In this document: positions 1 through 5,454 of the stretch, piece after piece | Position numbering within the stretch: the stretch's first letter is position 1 | How the letters are laid out: every line of letters starts with the position of its first letter | Assembly: GCA_026706395.1 (NCBI GenBank) | Contig: JAPOYU010000066.1 | Coordinates: 5,977-22,206 of the forward strand | DNA length: 16,230 nt | Reading direction: 5' to 3' | Source of the DNA: Chloroflexota bacterium | Lineage (GTDB): Bacteria; Chloroflexota; Anaerolineae; Aggregatilineales; Phototrophicaceae | Notes under the pieces: model-generated | Told to the model about the DNA's origin: nothing | Database searches by the model: none | The model's input: only the letters and a program-made list of their open reading frames with translations | Translations under genes and position numbers: made by a program

Positions 1-21
1 CACTCAGCCCTACTCGTCTTG

Positions 22-102
22 TCATCCAGCCCCGGCGGCCGTCGCAGCGCCGAGCGCGGCAATGATTACCATGAGCGTCAGTAATGTGATTCGCTTCTTC
101 AT
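22..102 (-). CDS. possible small signal-peptide-like ORF (26 aa)
   Basis: The ORF encodes 26 residues starting MKKRITLLTLMVIIAALG, followed by a small Ala/Gly-rich end and a stop. This is a textbook N-terminal signal peptide or single membrane segment with nothing after it. An in-frame ATG lies 21 bases further upstream. No clear Shine-Dalgarno sequence precedes either start; the leader is only G-rich. It may be a tiny membrane peptide, the 5' remnant of a secreted protein whose body is lost, or chance. No function is assigned. Confidence 0.25.
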   Translation of the reverse strand: MKKRITLLTLMVIIAALGAATAAGAG

Positions 103-173
103 CGCAGCCCACCCCCAAGCCATTTCTCGATTTACCAGGCGACGCGGCATTATGCCCCAAATGCAGCGAAATC

Positions 174-200
174 TGTAGGGGCGCCCCTTGGCTCGCCCAC
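174..200. repeat. R1 short dispersed hairpin repeat, copy 1
   Basis: Begins TGTAGGGGCG and ends CGCCCA. GGGCG pairs with CGCCC, with an inner CC/GG pair around TT and a small internal loop. It lies in the gap between the signal-peptide-like ORF and the HEAT-repeat gene. Confidence 0.6.
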
Positions 201-227
201 AATCACGCCAATCTTCACTGTGCTTAC

Positions 228-250
228 GGGCGACCCGGCAGGTCGCTCGC
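228..250. repeat. R1 short dispersed hairpin repeat, diverged copy 2
   Basis: Contains GCGACC, a five-base loop, then GGTCGC, flanked by GGGC and TCGCC. It is a diverged relative of the R1 family. The rest of 103-393 shows no recognisable gene. A TTGATA hexamer at 302-307 could be a -35 element for the HEAT gene, but no well-spaced -10 goes with it. Confidence 0.4.
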
Positions 251-393
251 CGACGACACGCACATTCCGCTGGGACAAAGCACCCGCCCGCCCATACGAA
301 ATTGATAGCTGTCGCAATGGGCGCCGATACGGTAAAATGAGCGCGGACGACCCCGTCCCGACACTCATTCACAGCACAAGGAAAGGACCGCCT

Positions 394-906
394 ATGACCG
401 CCTTTGGCACGGTCGAAGAAGCTTTTGTCGCCTTGCGGCAGAGCGCCGATGCCGAACTGCGCGCGGCGGCGATAGTCCACCTGGGCCAGCGGCAGTATGC
501 GCCGTCGGTGCCGCATCTGACCGAGCTGGTCCGCAACGCCGACCCCGGCACGCGCTACCTGGCGGCCATAGCCCTGGGGCAGATCGGCGATGAGGCGGAG
601 GCGGCGGTGCCGGTCCTGCTGGAGGCCCTGCGCGCCGACGATATGTTCCTGCGGGCCGGCGTCACAGGCGCCTTGATCACGATCGGCACACCGGCCGTGC
701 CCGGCTTGACCGGGGCCCTCTTCGACGAGAGCAACGCGGTCAAGCGGGCCGCTTGCAAAGCCCTGGGCAAGATCGGCAGCGAGCGCTCGGTGGGGGCGCT
801 GATCTTCTCCCTCCACGATCGCAACGCCGGCGTGCGGAAGCTGGCGCGGGAGGCGCTTGAGCGCATCGACAGCCCGGCCGCCCGCGCCGCCCTGGCGGAT
901 GAGTAG
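394..906 (+). CDS. HEAT-repeat (PBS-lyase-like) protein
   Basis: The protein has 170 residues and is built almost entirely from tandem helical HEAT repeats of about 30 residues. Repeated signatures include LRAAAIVHLGQ (22-32), TRYLAAIALGQIGD (53-66), LRAGVTGALITIG (86-98), VKRAACKALGKIG (116-128) and VRKLAREALERI (147-158). Such proteins form curved scaffolds that bind other proteins, and a few act as bilin lyases. Nothing here points to phycobilins. The ATG at 394 is chosen because AAGGAAAGGA lies just upstream and the repeats begin right after it; the frame is open further upstream but looks non-coding. No signal peptide or membrane segment is present, so it is probably cytoplasmic. It converges with the terminase gene, with an R1 hairpin between them. 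Partner and role are unknown. Confidence 0.85.
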   Translation: MTAFGTVEEAFVALRQSADAELRAAAIVHLGQRQYAPSVPHLTELVRNADPGTRYLAAIALGQIGDEAEAAVPVLLEALRADDMFLRAGVTGALITIGTPAVPGLTGALFDESNAVKRAACKALGKIGSERSVGALIFSLHDRNAGVRKLAREALERIDSPAARAALADE

Positions 907-947
907 GAGCATGCGACGCTTTCCTGTTTCACCTCAGAGAAAGACAT

Positions 948-975
948 CGTAGGGGCGACATTGTATGTCGCCCGC
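948..975. repeat. R1 hairpin repeat, copy 3, possible bidirectional terminator
   Basis: GGCGACAT (954-961), loop TGT, then ATGTCGCC (965-972) make a perfect 8-bp stem preceded by GTAGG. It sits between two convergent genes (HEAT ending at 906, terminase ending at 1003), where it could stop transcription from both sides. There is no T-run, so intrinsic termination is only a possibility. Confidence 0.65.
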
Positions 976-1002
976 ACGAATGAATGATTGTTGGACGGCG
1001 CA

Positions 1003-2238
1003 TCAGACGAAGGCGATGATGGGACCGCTGTTTTCGGCGCCGTGCCAGGCCAGGGCGGCCGCCATGACGGTGTCATCGTGGCAGCCGGCCGGCGCGCCGT
1101 AGCGGAAGCCGCCGCCGGGCAGGCGCTCCAGCGAATAGCTCGCCAACTCGCCCAGCAGCACCGGGTCATCGAGCAGGCCCAGGTAGCCGCGTTCGATCGC
1201 CAGCGCCAGAGATTCAATGAGCGGCGCCTTGTTGCGGGCGCTGGTTTGGAAGCTGCGCATGGGCAGGCCGTCTTGCTGCAGCGCTTCGATATTGGGCGAG
1301 CCGAAGCTGTTGGCTTCCGCCCAGATGACTTGCGCGCGCCAGGTTTCGGCGATGGACCGAAGGCGGCCGCGCTGCAGGCTCCAGCCGACCTGGTTGAAGC
1401 GGTCCAGCGCGACCATCTGGCGCGTCGTGGCGTCGATGACGGCGATGGCGGTGTAATCCTGGCTGCGGCCCCAGTCGACGCCGATGACGTAGCGATGATC
1501 CGGATGCGGCCCATAATAAAGCGGGGGGCGGACGGCGGCGCGGATGCCGCGGAAGACCTGCCCGCTCTCGTCGTTGAATTCGGCGAGGTATTCGCTTTTC
1601 CAGATGCGCTCGGAGGTCTGGCGGCGGATGCTCTCCAGCTCGGCCCGCTTGATTCTGGGGTTGTCGGCGGTGCTGAAGCGGAAGGCGGCCCATTCGTCTT
1701 CCTTTCGGTCCGCGCCGAGGCGATAGATGTCCCAGAACCAGTTGCGGCCCCTGGGCGTGCTGAGGAAGAGCGCTTCCCCGCGCGTGGTGGTCAGCATGGG
1801 GCGGACGATCTCGGGCCAGACGCGGGGCTCGATGTAGGCGGCTTCGTCAAGCACGGCCAGGTCCAGGCCTTCGCCGCGCAGATAATCGGGCTGGTGGCTG
1901 CTGCGCACGGCGATCATGCCGCCGCCGGGCAGGTCAATGCGATGCTCGCTCTCGCTGATCCTCACGCCCTCGATCCCCCTCGCGGCCGCTTTCAAATCCC
2001 GCCAGACCTGGCTCGCCATCATGAATGTCGGCGCCAGCCACCAGGCGCGCTGATTCCCCTCCAGCACACGTTCCAGAAGCACCGTTTTGCCCAGAGTGGT
2101 CTTGCCCCAGCGCCTCCCGCAGGCCACTACCTTGAAACGCTTCCTCAAACTCCATACGGTCTTTTGCGTGCGGTGGAAAGTCGTGGATTTCACCATCGTA
2201 GTCGTATTCGAATCGGATGACTTGTTCTTTGTCGTCAT
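1003..2238 (-). CDS. phage-type terminase large subunit (orphan)
   Basis: The protein has 411 residues and the full architecture of a packaging motor. The ATPase shows Walker A GRRWGKTT (41-48), Walker B LAVLDEAAY with the DE pair (131-132), and coupling motif STPRG (160-164). The RNase H-like nuclease shows GVDWG (Asp255), AEANSFG (Glu308) and HDDTVMA (Asp388/389). All expected catalytic residues appear intact, so it is not an obvious pseudogene. TerL proteins pump phage DNA into proheads and cut it. The ATG at 2238 is preceded by TTGAGGAGACCC, a strong ribosome site. A TTG 12 bases upstream is a poorer choice. The gene begins inside the upstream helix-turn-helix ORF in another frame. No portal, protease or capsid gene follows: the next gene is a convergent HEAT protein. 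Terminase identity is firm; its present role is unknown. Confidence 0.9.
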   Translation of the reverse strand: MTTKNKSSDSNTTTMVKSTTFHRTQKTVWSLRKRFKVVACGRRWGKTTLGKTVLLERVLEGNQRAWWLAPTFMMASQVWRDLKAAARGIEGVRISESEHRIDLPGGGMIAVRSSHQPDYLRGEGLDLAVLDEAAYIEPRVWPEIVRPMLTTTRGEALFLSTPRGRNWFWDIYRLGADRKEDEWAAFRFSTADNPRIKRAELESIRRQTSERIWKSEYLAEFNDESGQVFRGIRAAVRPPLYYGPHPDHRYVIGVDWGRSQDYTAIAVIDATTRQMVALDRFNQVGWSLQRGRLRSIAETWRAQVIWAEANSFGSPNIEALQQDGLPMRSFQTSARNKAPLIESLALAIERGYLGLLDDPVLLGELASYSLERLPGGGFRYGAPAGCHDDTVMAAALAWHGAENSGPIIAFV

Positions 2239-2611
2239 GGGTCTCCTCAATCACATCTGATAGTTTCAGGGCATGGCTGATCAAGCTGCCAAGGGCGGTC
2301 GCCAGTTGGTTCAGTGGCGCATTTTCGAGTTTCTCTTTACTAATGAGGTCGAGGGCTGTTTTACCGCGTCTGAGCATTTCCATTTGCAGATCGACGAAGA
2401 GGCGGTCGCGTTCTCTTTGCTTGCGCTCCCGATATTGTCGGCGCAGTTCCGGCTCTTTCTGACGCCATCTTTGCAACGTCGAGTAGGGGATATCAGATGA
2501 CTTGCTGAAAGCGGCGAAATTGCCATCCAGGCGGTCGAGCTCATTAAGAGCTTCAACTTTTGCATCGAGTGAATAGCCCCGTTTGGAGCTTTTTGCATCG
2601 TTTTGCGTCAT
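1934..2611 (-). CDS. helix-turn-helix protein, probable small terminase-like subunit
   Basis: The protein has 225 residues as read. Residues 13-60 (YSLDAKVEALNELDR, then NFAAFSKSSDIPYSTLQRWR) form a helix-turn-helix of the kind found in small terminases and transposase-like DNA binders. A basic helix RRQYRERKQRERDRL (57-71), a helical oligomerisation-like middle, and an acidic, aromatic segment EYDYDGEIHDFPPHA (135-149) follow. Small terminases recognise the packaging site and recruit TerL, and this gene lies immediately 5' of TerL. The ATG at 2611 follows AAAAGGACGCAAT and overlaps the stop of the preceding ORF as ATGA. From about residue 125 onward it overlaps TerL out of frame. Residues after about 155 look like a shadow of TerL, so the true C-terminus may lie earlier or the stop may have been lost. 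The terminase role is inferred from position and fold. Confidence 0.6.
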   Translation of the reverse strand: MTQNDAKSSKRGYSLDAKVEALNELDRLDGNFAAFSKSSDIPYSTLQRWRQKEPELRRQYRERKQRERDRLFVDLQMEMLRRGKTALDLISKEKLENAPLNQLATALGSLISHALKLSDVIEETHDDKEQVIRFEYDYDGEIHDFPPHAKDRMEFEEAFQGSGLREALGQDHSGQNGASGTCAGGESARLVAGADIHDGEPGLAGFESGREGDRGREDQRERASH

Positions 2612-2640
2612 ATTGCGTCCTTTTGCGTTTTGCCCTTGCG
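2558..2640. repeat. 10-bp-period tandem repeat (TTTTGCGTC-like) across the start of the HTH gene
   Basis: Phased decamers at 2591-2600 (TTTTGCATCG), 2601-2610 (TTTTGCGTCA), 2611-2620 (TATTGCGTCC) and 2621-2630 (TTTTGCGTTT) run through the ATG and ribosome site of the HTH gene. A diverged fifth TTGCG lies at 2636-2640. An identical TTTTGCATCG lies at 2558-2567, 33 bases away. A 10-bp period puts every copy on the same face of the helix, as expected of an operator or a small-terminase binding site. Confidence 0.5.
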
Positions 2641-2868
2641 GTCGAATTTGACGGCGGGCCGGCTGACAGAAATGGGCGCTCCGCATTCGGCGATTGCGTC
2701 CGGGTCCAGTGAGCGGGACGGCGTTATGCCGTGTGGAGCGCCCGGGGGACGAATAGAGATGTCCATCGCTCGCCGTCCGGCTGTTGGCGGTCCCGGGGTA
2801 TTGGCCTCCGTCCGCGCATGGGCATCTCTACCGACCCGGTTCCACGCTAGCACATAAATTCTAGTCAT
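2608..2868 (-). CDS. small hypothetical ORF (86 aa) translationally coupled to the HTH gene
   Basis: The ORF encodes 86 residues starting MTRIYVLAWNRVGRD and ending PAVKFDRKGKTQKDAI. Its TGA overlaps the ATG of the HTH gene as ATGA, the usual form of translational coupling. I do not recognise a family. The ATG at 2868 has no good ribosome site and touches the LexA-like palindrome. An internal ATG (residue 35, MDISIRPPGAPHG) is an alternative. The same DNA can form two large hairpins, so this may instead be an untranslated structured leader or a packaging site. Confidence 0.35.
   Translation of the reverse strand: MTRIYVLAWNRVGRDAHARTEANTPGPPTAGRRAMDISIRPPGAPHGITPSRSLDPDAIAECGAPISVSRPAVKFDRKGKTQKDAI
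2674..2743. repeat. inverted repeat in the terminase leader (hairpin 1)
   Basis: GGGCGCTCC at 2674-2682 is the exact reverse complement of GGAGCGCCC at 2735-2743. A further CA/TG pair forms after one mismatch. A smaller CGGC-GTTAT-GCCG hairpin lies inside the loop. Confidence 0.55.
2754..2830. repeat. inverted repeat in the terminase leader (hairpin 2)
   Basis: TAGAGATGTCCATCG at 2754-2768 pairs with GCATGGGCATCTCTA at 2816-2830, 13 of 15 positions matching. The loop is a 47-base GC-rich sequence. It lies directly next to hairpin 1, between the LexA-like box and the HTH gene. Confidence 0.5.
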
Positions 2869-2890
2869 ACGTGAACATTTGTTCTCGTAT
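2867..2890. promoter_or_regulatory. LexA-like (SOS) operator palindrome upstream of the terminase cassette
   Basis: This 24-bp palindrome matches its own reverse complement at 22 positions and carries the core GAACATTTGTTC at 2873-2884. That fits GAAC-N4-GTTC, the Bacillus/Gram-positive LexA box. On the minus strand a TTGAAA (2907-2912) with a 17-bp spacer to a weak TACGAG (2884-2889), or a TAGAAT at 2858-2863, could be the promoter it controls. In either case the box overlaps or adjoins the promoter, as an operator should. LexA specificity in this organism is not known from the window. Confidence 0.55.
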
Positions 2891-2909
2891 TGGAAGATTC
2901 AAACTATTT

Positions 2910-2946
2910 CAAACTCAGCACGGAGGCACAGAAGTAGATCAAAGAA
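2910..2946. repeat. R3-like degenerate repeat
   Basis: CTCAGCACGGAGGCACAGAAG followed by an A-rich tail resembles the CACAGAGGCAC family (R3), but is weakly conserved. The 2891-3248 spacer as a whole holds this, an R2 copy, a G-rich tract and the asnB promoter, and no convincing gene. Confidence 0.35.
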
Positions 2947-2972
2947 AGTAATGAGAATGTTGAGGCGCCGTT

Positions 2973-3043
2973 TTTCTACCCCATCCCCCGGCCCCTTCCC
3001 GCCATCTCTATGGCGGGCATCCGATAAATCAGGGAAGGGGAGC
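2973..3043. repeat. R2 dispersed repeat, copy a
   Basis: Arms CCCCATCCCCCGGCCCCTTC and GGGAAGGGGAGC enclose a core with the perfect hairpin CCCGCCAT-CTCT-ATGGCGGG (2998-3017), then a GCATCC spacer. Confidence 0.75.
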
Positions 3044-3065
3044 GCTCCTAGCGAGGTTGTTTTTT

Positions 3066-3083
3066 GCACGATTAACTTGGAAC
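3066..3083 (+). repeat. GCAYGATTAACYTGGAAC element, copy 1
   Basis: An 18-bp sequence preceded by a T-run matches 10478-10495 with two differences. There it carries the -35 box of the glycosyltransferase promoter. Here no -10 follows at the right distance. Confidence 0.4.
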
Positions 3084-3096
3084 TACCGAGAAAAGC

Positions 3097-3146
3097 GGGT
3101 TGTAGGGTTGAGCGGGGTTGGGTACGGGGGACGCAAGGGGGGTGGG
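3097..3146 (+). other. G-quadruplex-forming tract upstream of asnB
   Basis: Seven runs of three or more G lie within 50 bases: 3097-3099, 3105-3107, 3114-3117, 3120-3122, 3126-3130, 3137-3142 and 3144-3146. The loops are 5, 6, 2, 3, 6 and 1 bases. This comfortably satisfies the usual G3N1-7 rule. It is on the non-template strand, about 65-115 bases upstream of the asnB -10 element. Confidence 0.6.
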
Positions 3147-3209
3147 TCGTCCAAGCTTTCACCGCCGAGGCGCGAAGTTGCGCTTTGCGGATTCCTTCTC
3201 TGTATACAA

Positions 3210-3218
3210 TGCTAGAAT
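3210..3218 (+). promoter_or_regulatory. extended -10 promoter of asnB
   Basis: TGCTAGAAT is an extended -10 (TGn followed by TAGAAT, 5 of 6 to consensus). A TACAAT at 3205-3210 overlaps it as a second candidate. No good -35 is present. The start site would be near 3225, leaving a leader of about 24 bases with AAGAAGGCGG as the ribosome site. Confidence 0.45.
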
Positions 3219-3248
3219 GAAGCGGTCAGCTCAAGAAGGCGGCGGGGC

Positions 3249-5129
3249 ATGTGCGGCATTTGCGGCCTGATACATTTCGATGGGGCGCCCGTCACGCGGG
3301 AATTGCTGCGGGCGATGAACGAGCGGCTGCGGCATCGCGGGCCCGATGGCGATGGCTGCCACATCCAGGGCGGCGTCGGCCTGGCGATGCGCCGCCTCAA
3401 GATCATCGACATCGCCGGCAGCGATCAGCCGCTGTACAACGAGGACGGCTCGGTGGCGCTGATTTTCAACGGCGAGATCTACAATTATCGCGATTTGCGG
3501 CGGTGGCTGGAGGGGCGGGGGCACCGCTTCAAAACCGCCGGCGACGGCGAGACCATCCTCCATCTCTACGAGGAATACGGACGTGGCGCGGTGGAGCGCC
3601 TGCGCGGCATGTTCGCCTTGGCGCTTTGGGATGCCAGGCGAGGCAAGCTGCTGCTGGCCCGCGATCGCTTCGGGCAGAAGCCGCTGTACTATTACGCGGA
3701 CAGCAAGGTCTTTGTGTTCGCCAGCGAGATCAAGGCGATATTGGCGCAGGGGGAAGTGCCGCGTGTTTCGCGCTTTTCGCCGGAGGATCCGCGGGCGCTG
3801 GCGGAATATCTGAGCTTCGGCTATGTGCCGGCGCCGCGCACGGCTTTCCGCGGCATTATGATGCTGCCGCCGGCGACAACGCTGGAAGTCGATATGGACG
3901 GCGCGCTCGACCGGCGGCGCTACTGGACGCTGGATGCCCTGGCCCCGCCCGACCCGGATGCGGAGGCGCGGACTTATATCGGCGAGCTGCGCGAGAAGCT
4001 GGAAGAAGCGGTCAAGCTGCGTCTGGTCAGCGATGTGCCGCTGGGCGCCTTTCTGAGCGGCGGCCTGGACAGCAGCCTGATCGCCGCCTTGATGCGAAAG
4101 CAGAGCAACTCGGCCATCAAGACTTTCAGCATCGGCTTCGAGGGCGATGACAGCTTCGATGAGAGTCCCTATGCCGAGCGGGTTGCGCGGCATCTGGGCA
4201 CGGAGCATGTGAGCTTTCGCGTGAAGCCGGAGGCGCTGAGCCTGCTTTCGGATTTGGTCTGGCATCATGATCAGCCTTTCGCCGACAGCAGCGCGATACC
4301 GACCTATCTGGTCAGCAAGCTGACGCGCGAGGGTGCCACGGTAGCGTTGACCGGCGATGGGGGCGATGAGCTTTTCGTCGGCTATGAGCGCTTTTACGCC
4401 GCTGCCTTGATGGGCCGGCTGGGCTTCTTGCCGGCCGCGGTTCTGCGCCGCGCGGCGGGATTGCTGCGGTTCTTTCCCGAGGGCACGGGTTATTACGATC
4501 CGGTCAAGCGGGCGCGGCGTTTCATGCGGGCGGCGGCCCAACCGCTTGAGGGGGCCTATTTCGACCTGGTTCGCGTCTTCAGCGAGGATTTGCTGGCGGA
4601 GATCCATCCGCGCGCCGAGGCGGATCTGCCGTACATGAGCGCCTACCTGGACGCCGGTCAGTCGCATCCGGTGGCGCGCCTGGCGGAAGCGAATATGCGG
4701 TCTTATCTGCCGGATGATTTGCTGATCAAGGCGGACCGCTGCAGCATGGCGGCGTCGCTGGAGGCGCGGGCGCCCTTCCTCGATCACGAGTTGGCGGAGT
4801 ATGCGGCGGGCATTCCGTTCAATCTCAAGTTACGGGGTTCGCGGACGAAGCATATTCTCAAGGAGGCGGCGCGGGGTCTGCTGCCGGATGAGATCATCGA
4901 GCGGAAGAAGCATGGCTTCGGGGTTCCGCTGGGGGCCTGGCTGCGGCGGGATATGGGGCCGGCGCGGGAATTGCTGCTGAGCCGGCGGGCGCGGGAGCGG
5001 GGACTGCTGGATATGGCGGCGGTGGAGCGGCTGATCGACGAGCATGAGGCGGGGCTTCGGGATCACAGTCGGCAGCTTTGGGCGCTGCTGACGCTGGAGG
5101 AGTGGCAGCGTCAGTTTGTGGATGGGTGA
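3249..5129 (+). CDS. asnB: asparagine synthetase (glutamine-hydrolysing), AsnB family
   Basis: The protein has 626 residues. It converts aspartate, glutamine and ATP to asparagine, or in related enzymes amidates another carboxylate. The N-terminal class II glutamine amidotransferase domain begins MCGICG, with Cys2 as the nucleophile after Met removal. RHRGPDGDG (28-36), FNGEIYNY (73-80) and ARDRFGQKPLYY follow. The synthetase domain has the PP-loop SGGLDSS (270-276) and GDGGDELFVGYERF (around 368-381). The length fits Bacillus-type AsnB/AsnO. The ATG at 3249 is fixed by the need for Cys2. It stands alone, with repeat-filled gaps on both sides and an opposite-strand operon downstream. Such paralogues often sit in cell-surface glycan loci, and a GT4 gene lies 5.4 kb away, so a role in surface-polymer amidation cannot be excluded. 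Confidence 0.9.
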   Translation: MCGICGLIHFDGAPVTRELLRAMNERLRHRGPDGDGCHIQGGVGLAMRRLKIIDIAGSDQPLYNEDGSVALIFNGEIYNYRDLRRWLEGRGHRFKTAGDGETILHLYEEYGRGAVERLRGMFALALWDARRGKLLLARDRFGQKPLYYYADSKVFVFASEIKAILAQGEVPRVSRFSPEDPRALAEYLSFGYVPAPRTAFRGIMMLPPATTLEVDMDGALDRRRYWTLDALAPPDPDAEARTYIGELREKLEEAVKLRLVSDVPLGAFLSGGLDSSLIAALMRKQSNSAIKTFSIGFEGDDSFDESPYAERVARHLGTEHVSFRVKPEALSLLSDLVWHHDQPFADSSAIPTYLVSKLTREGATVALTGDGGDELFVGYERFYAAALMGRLGFLPAAVLRRAAGLLRFFPEGTGYYDPVKRARRFMRAAAQPLEGAYFDLVRVFSEDLLAEIHPRAEADLPYMSAYLDAGQSHPVARLAEANMRSYLPDDLLIKADRCSMAASLEARAPFLDHELAEYAAGIPFNLKLRGSRTKHILKEAARGLLPDEIIERKKHGFGVPLGAWLRRDMGPARELLLSRRARERGLLDMAAVERLIDEHEAGLRDHSRQLWALLTLEEWQRQFVDG

Positions 5130-5143
5130 TTCGCGGTGGGGGG

Positions 5144-5190
5144 CGGAGAGAGATTTTACCACCGAGTACATCGAGGGCACGGAGAAAAGC
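5144..5190. repeat. R3 dispersed repeat, partial copy
   Basis: GATTTTACCACCGAGTACAT followed by CGAGGGCACGGAG matches the second half of the R3 unit seen at 6411-6455 and 7769-7803, with the CCGAGTT segment missing. It begins just after the asnB stop. The 5130-5454 gap holds this, an R2 copy and an AT-rich stretch (about 5305-5430) in which I see nothing else. Confidence 0.6.
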
Positions 5191-5231
5191 ACTTGTAAGG
5201 CCTGTCCGGTACTGGGCGCATGACACGCTTT

Positions 5232-5304
5232 TTTCTACCCCATCCCCCGGCCCCTCTCCCGCCATCTCTATGGCGGGCATCCAGCAAGCTAGGGAAGGGG
5301 AGCT
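5232..5304. repeat. R2 dispersed repeat, copy b
   Basis: It is nearly identical to the copy at 2973-3043: the same arms and the same core hairpin CCCGCCAT-CTCT-ATGGCGGG (5258-5277). The spacer after GCATCC differs (AGCAAGCTA instead of GATAAATCA). Confidence 0.75.
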
Positions 5305-5454
5305 ATACTTGGCGGATTTCGTAGTAATTTGTTGAGTTTCGCAAGGATCGACCCTCTTATATTGTATTGTTTCGGTATTACTTCAGTTATCATGCATAAG
5401 ATTTGCAGTAGCGGACAAGCCTTACGGGTTTCGCTATGGTGGGGGTATGGAGCG

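Noticed and set aside
988..2220. 410-codon open frame antisense to the terminase gene
   Set aside because: It mirrors TerL, whose Walker and nuclease motifs are intact; the antisense product is Ala/Asp-rich without domains.
3037..3065. T-run after GGAGCGCTCC as an intrinsic terminator
   Set aside because: The only stem next to the T-run is 4 bp (CGCT-CCT-AGCG), and no plus-strand gene ends nearby.
2879..3220. 113-codon plus-strand frame in the spacer before asnB
   Set aside because: It is made of R3-like, R2 and G-rich repeat DNA; the composition is not protein-like.
3231..4787. 518-codon open frame antisense to asnB
   Set aside because: Arg/Gln/Ala-rich low-complexity translation caused by GC-rich codon bias of asnB; no motifs, and asnB itself is unmistakable.
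5305..5454. AT-rich stretch as a replication origin or promoter island
   Set aside because: No DnaA boxes, iterons or well-formed promoter were seen, and the stretch is short.
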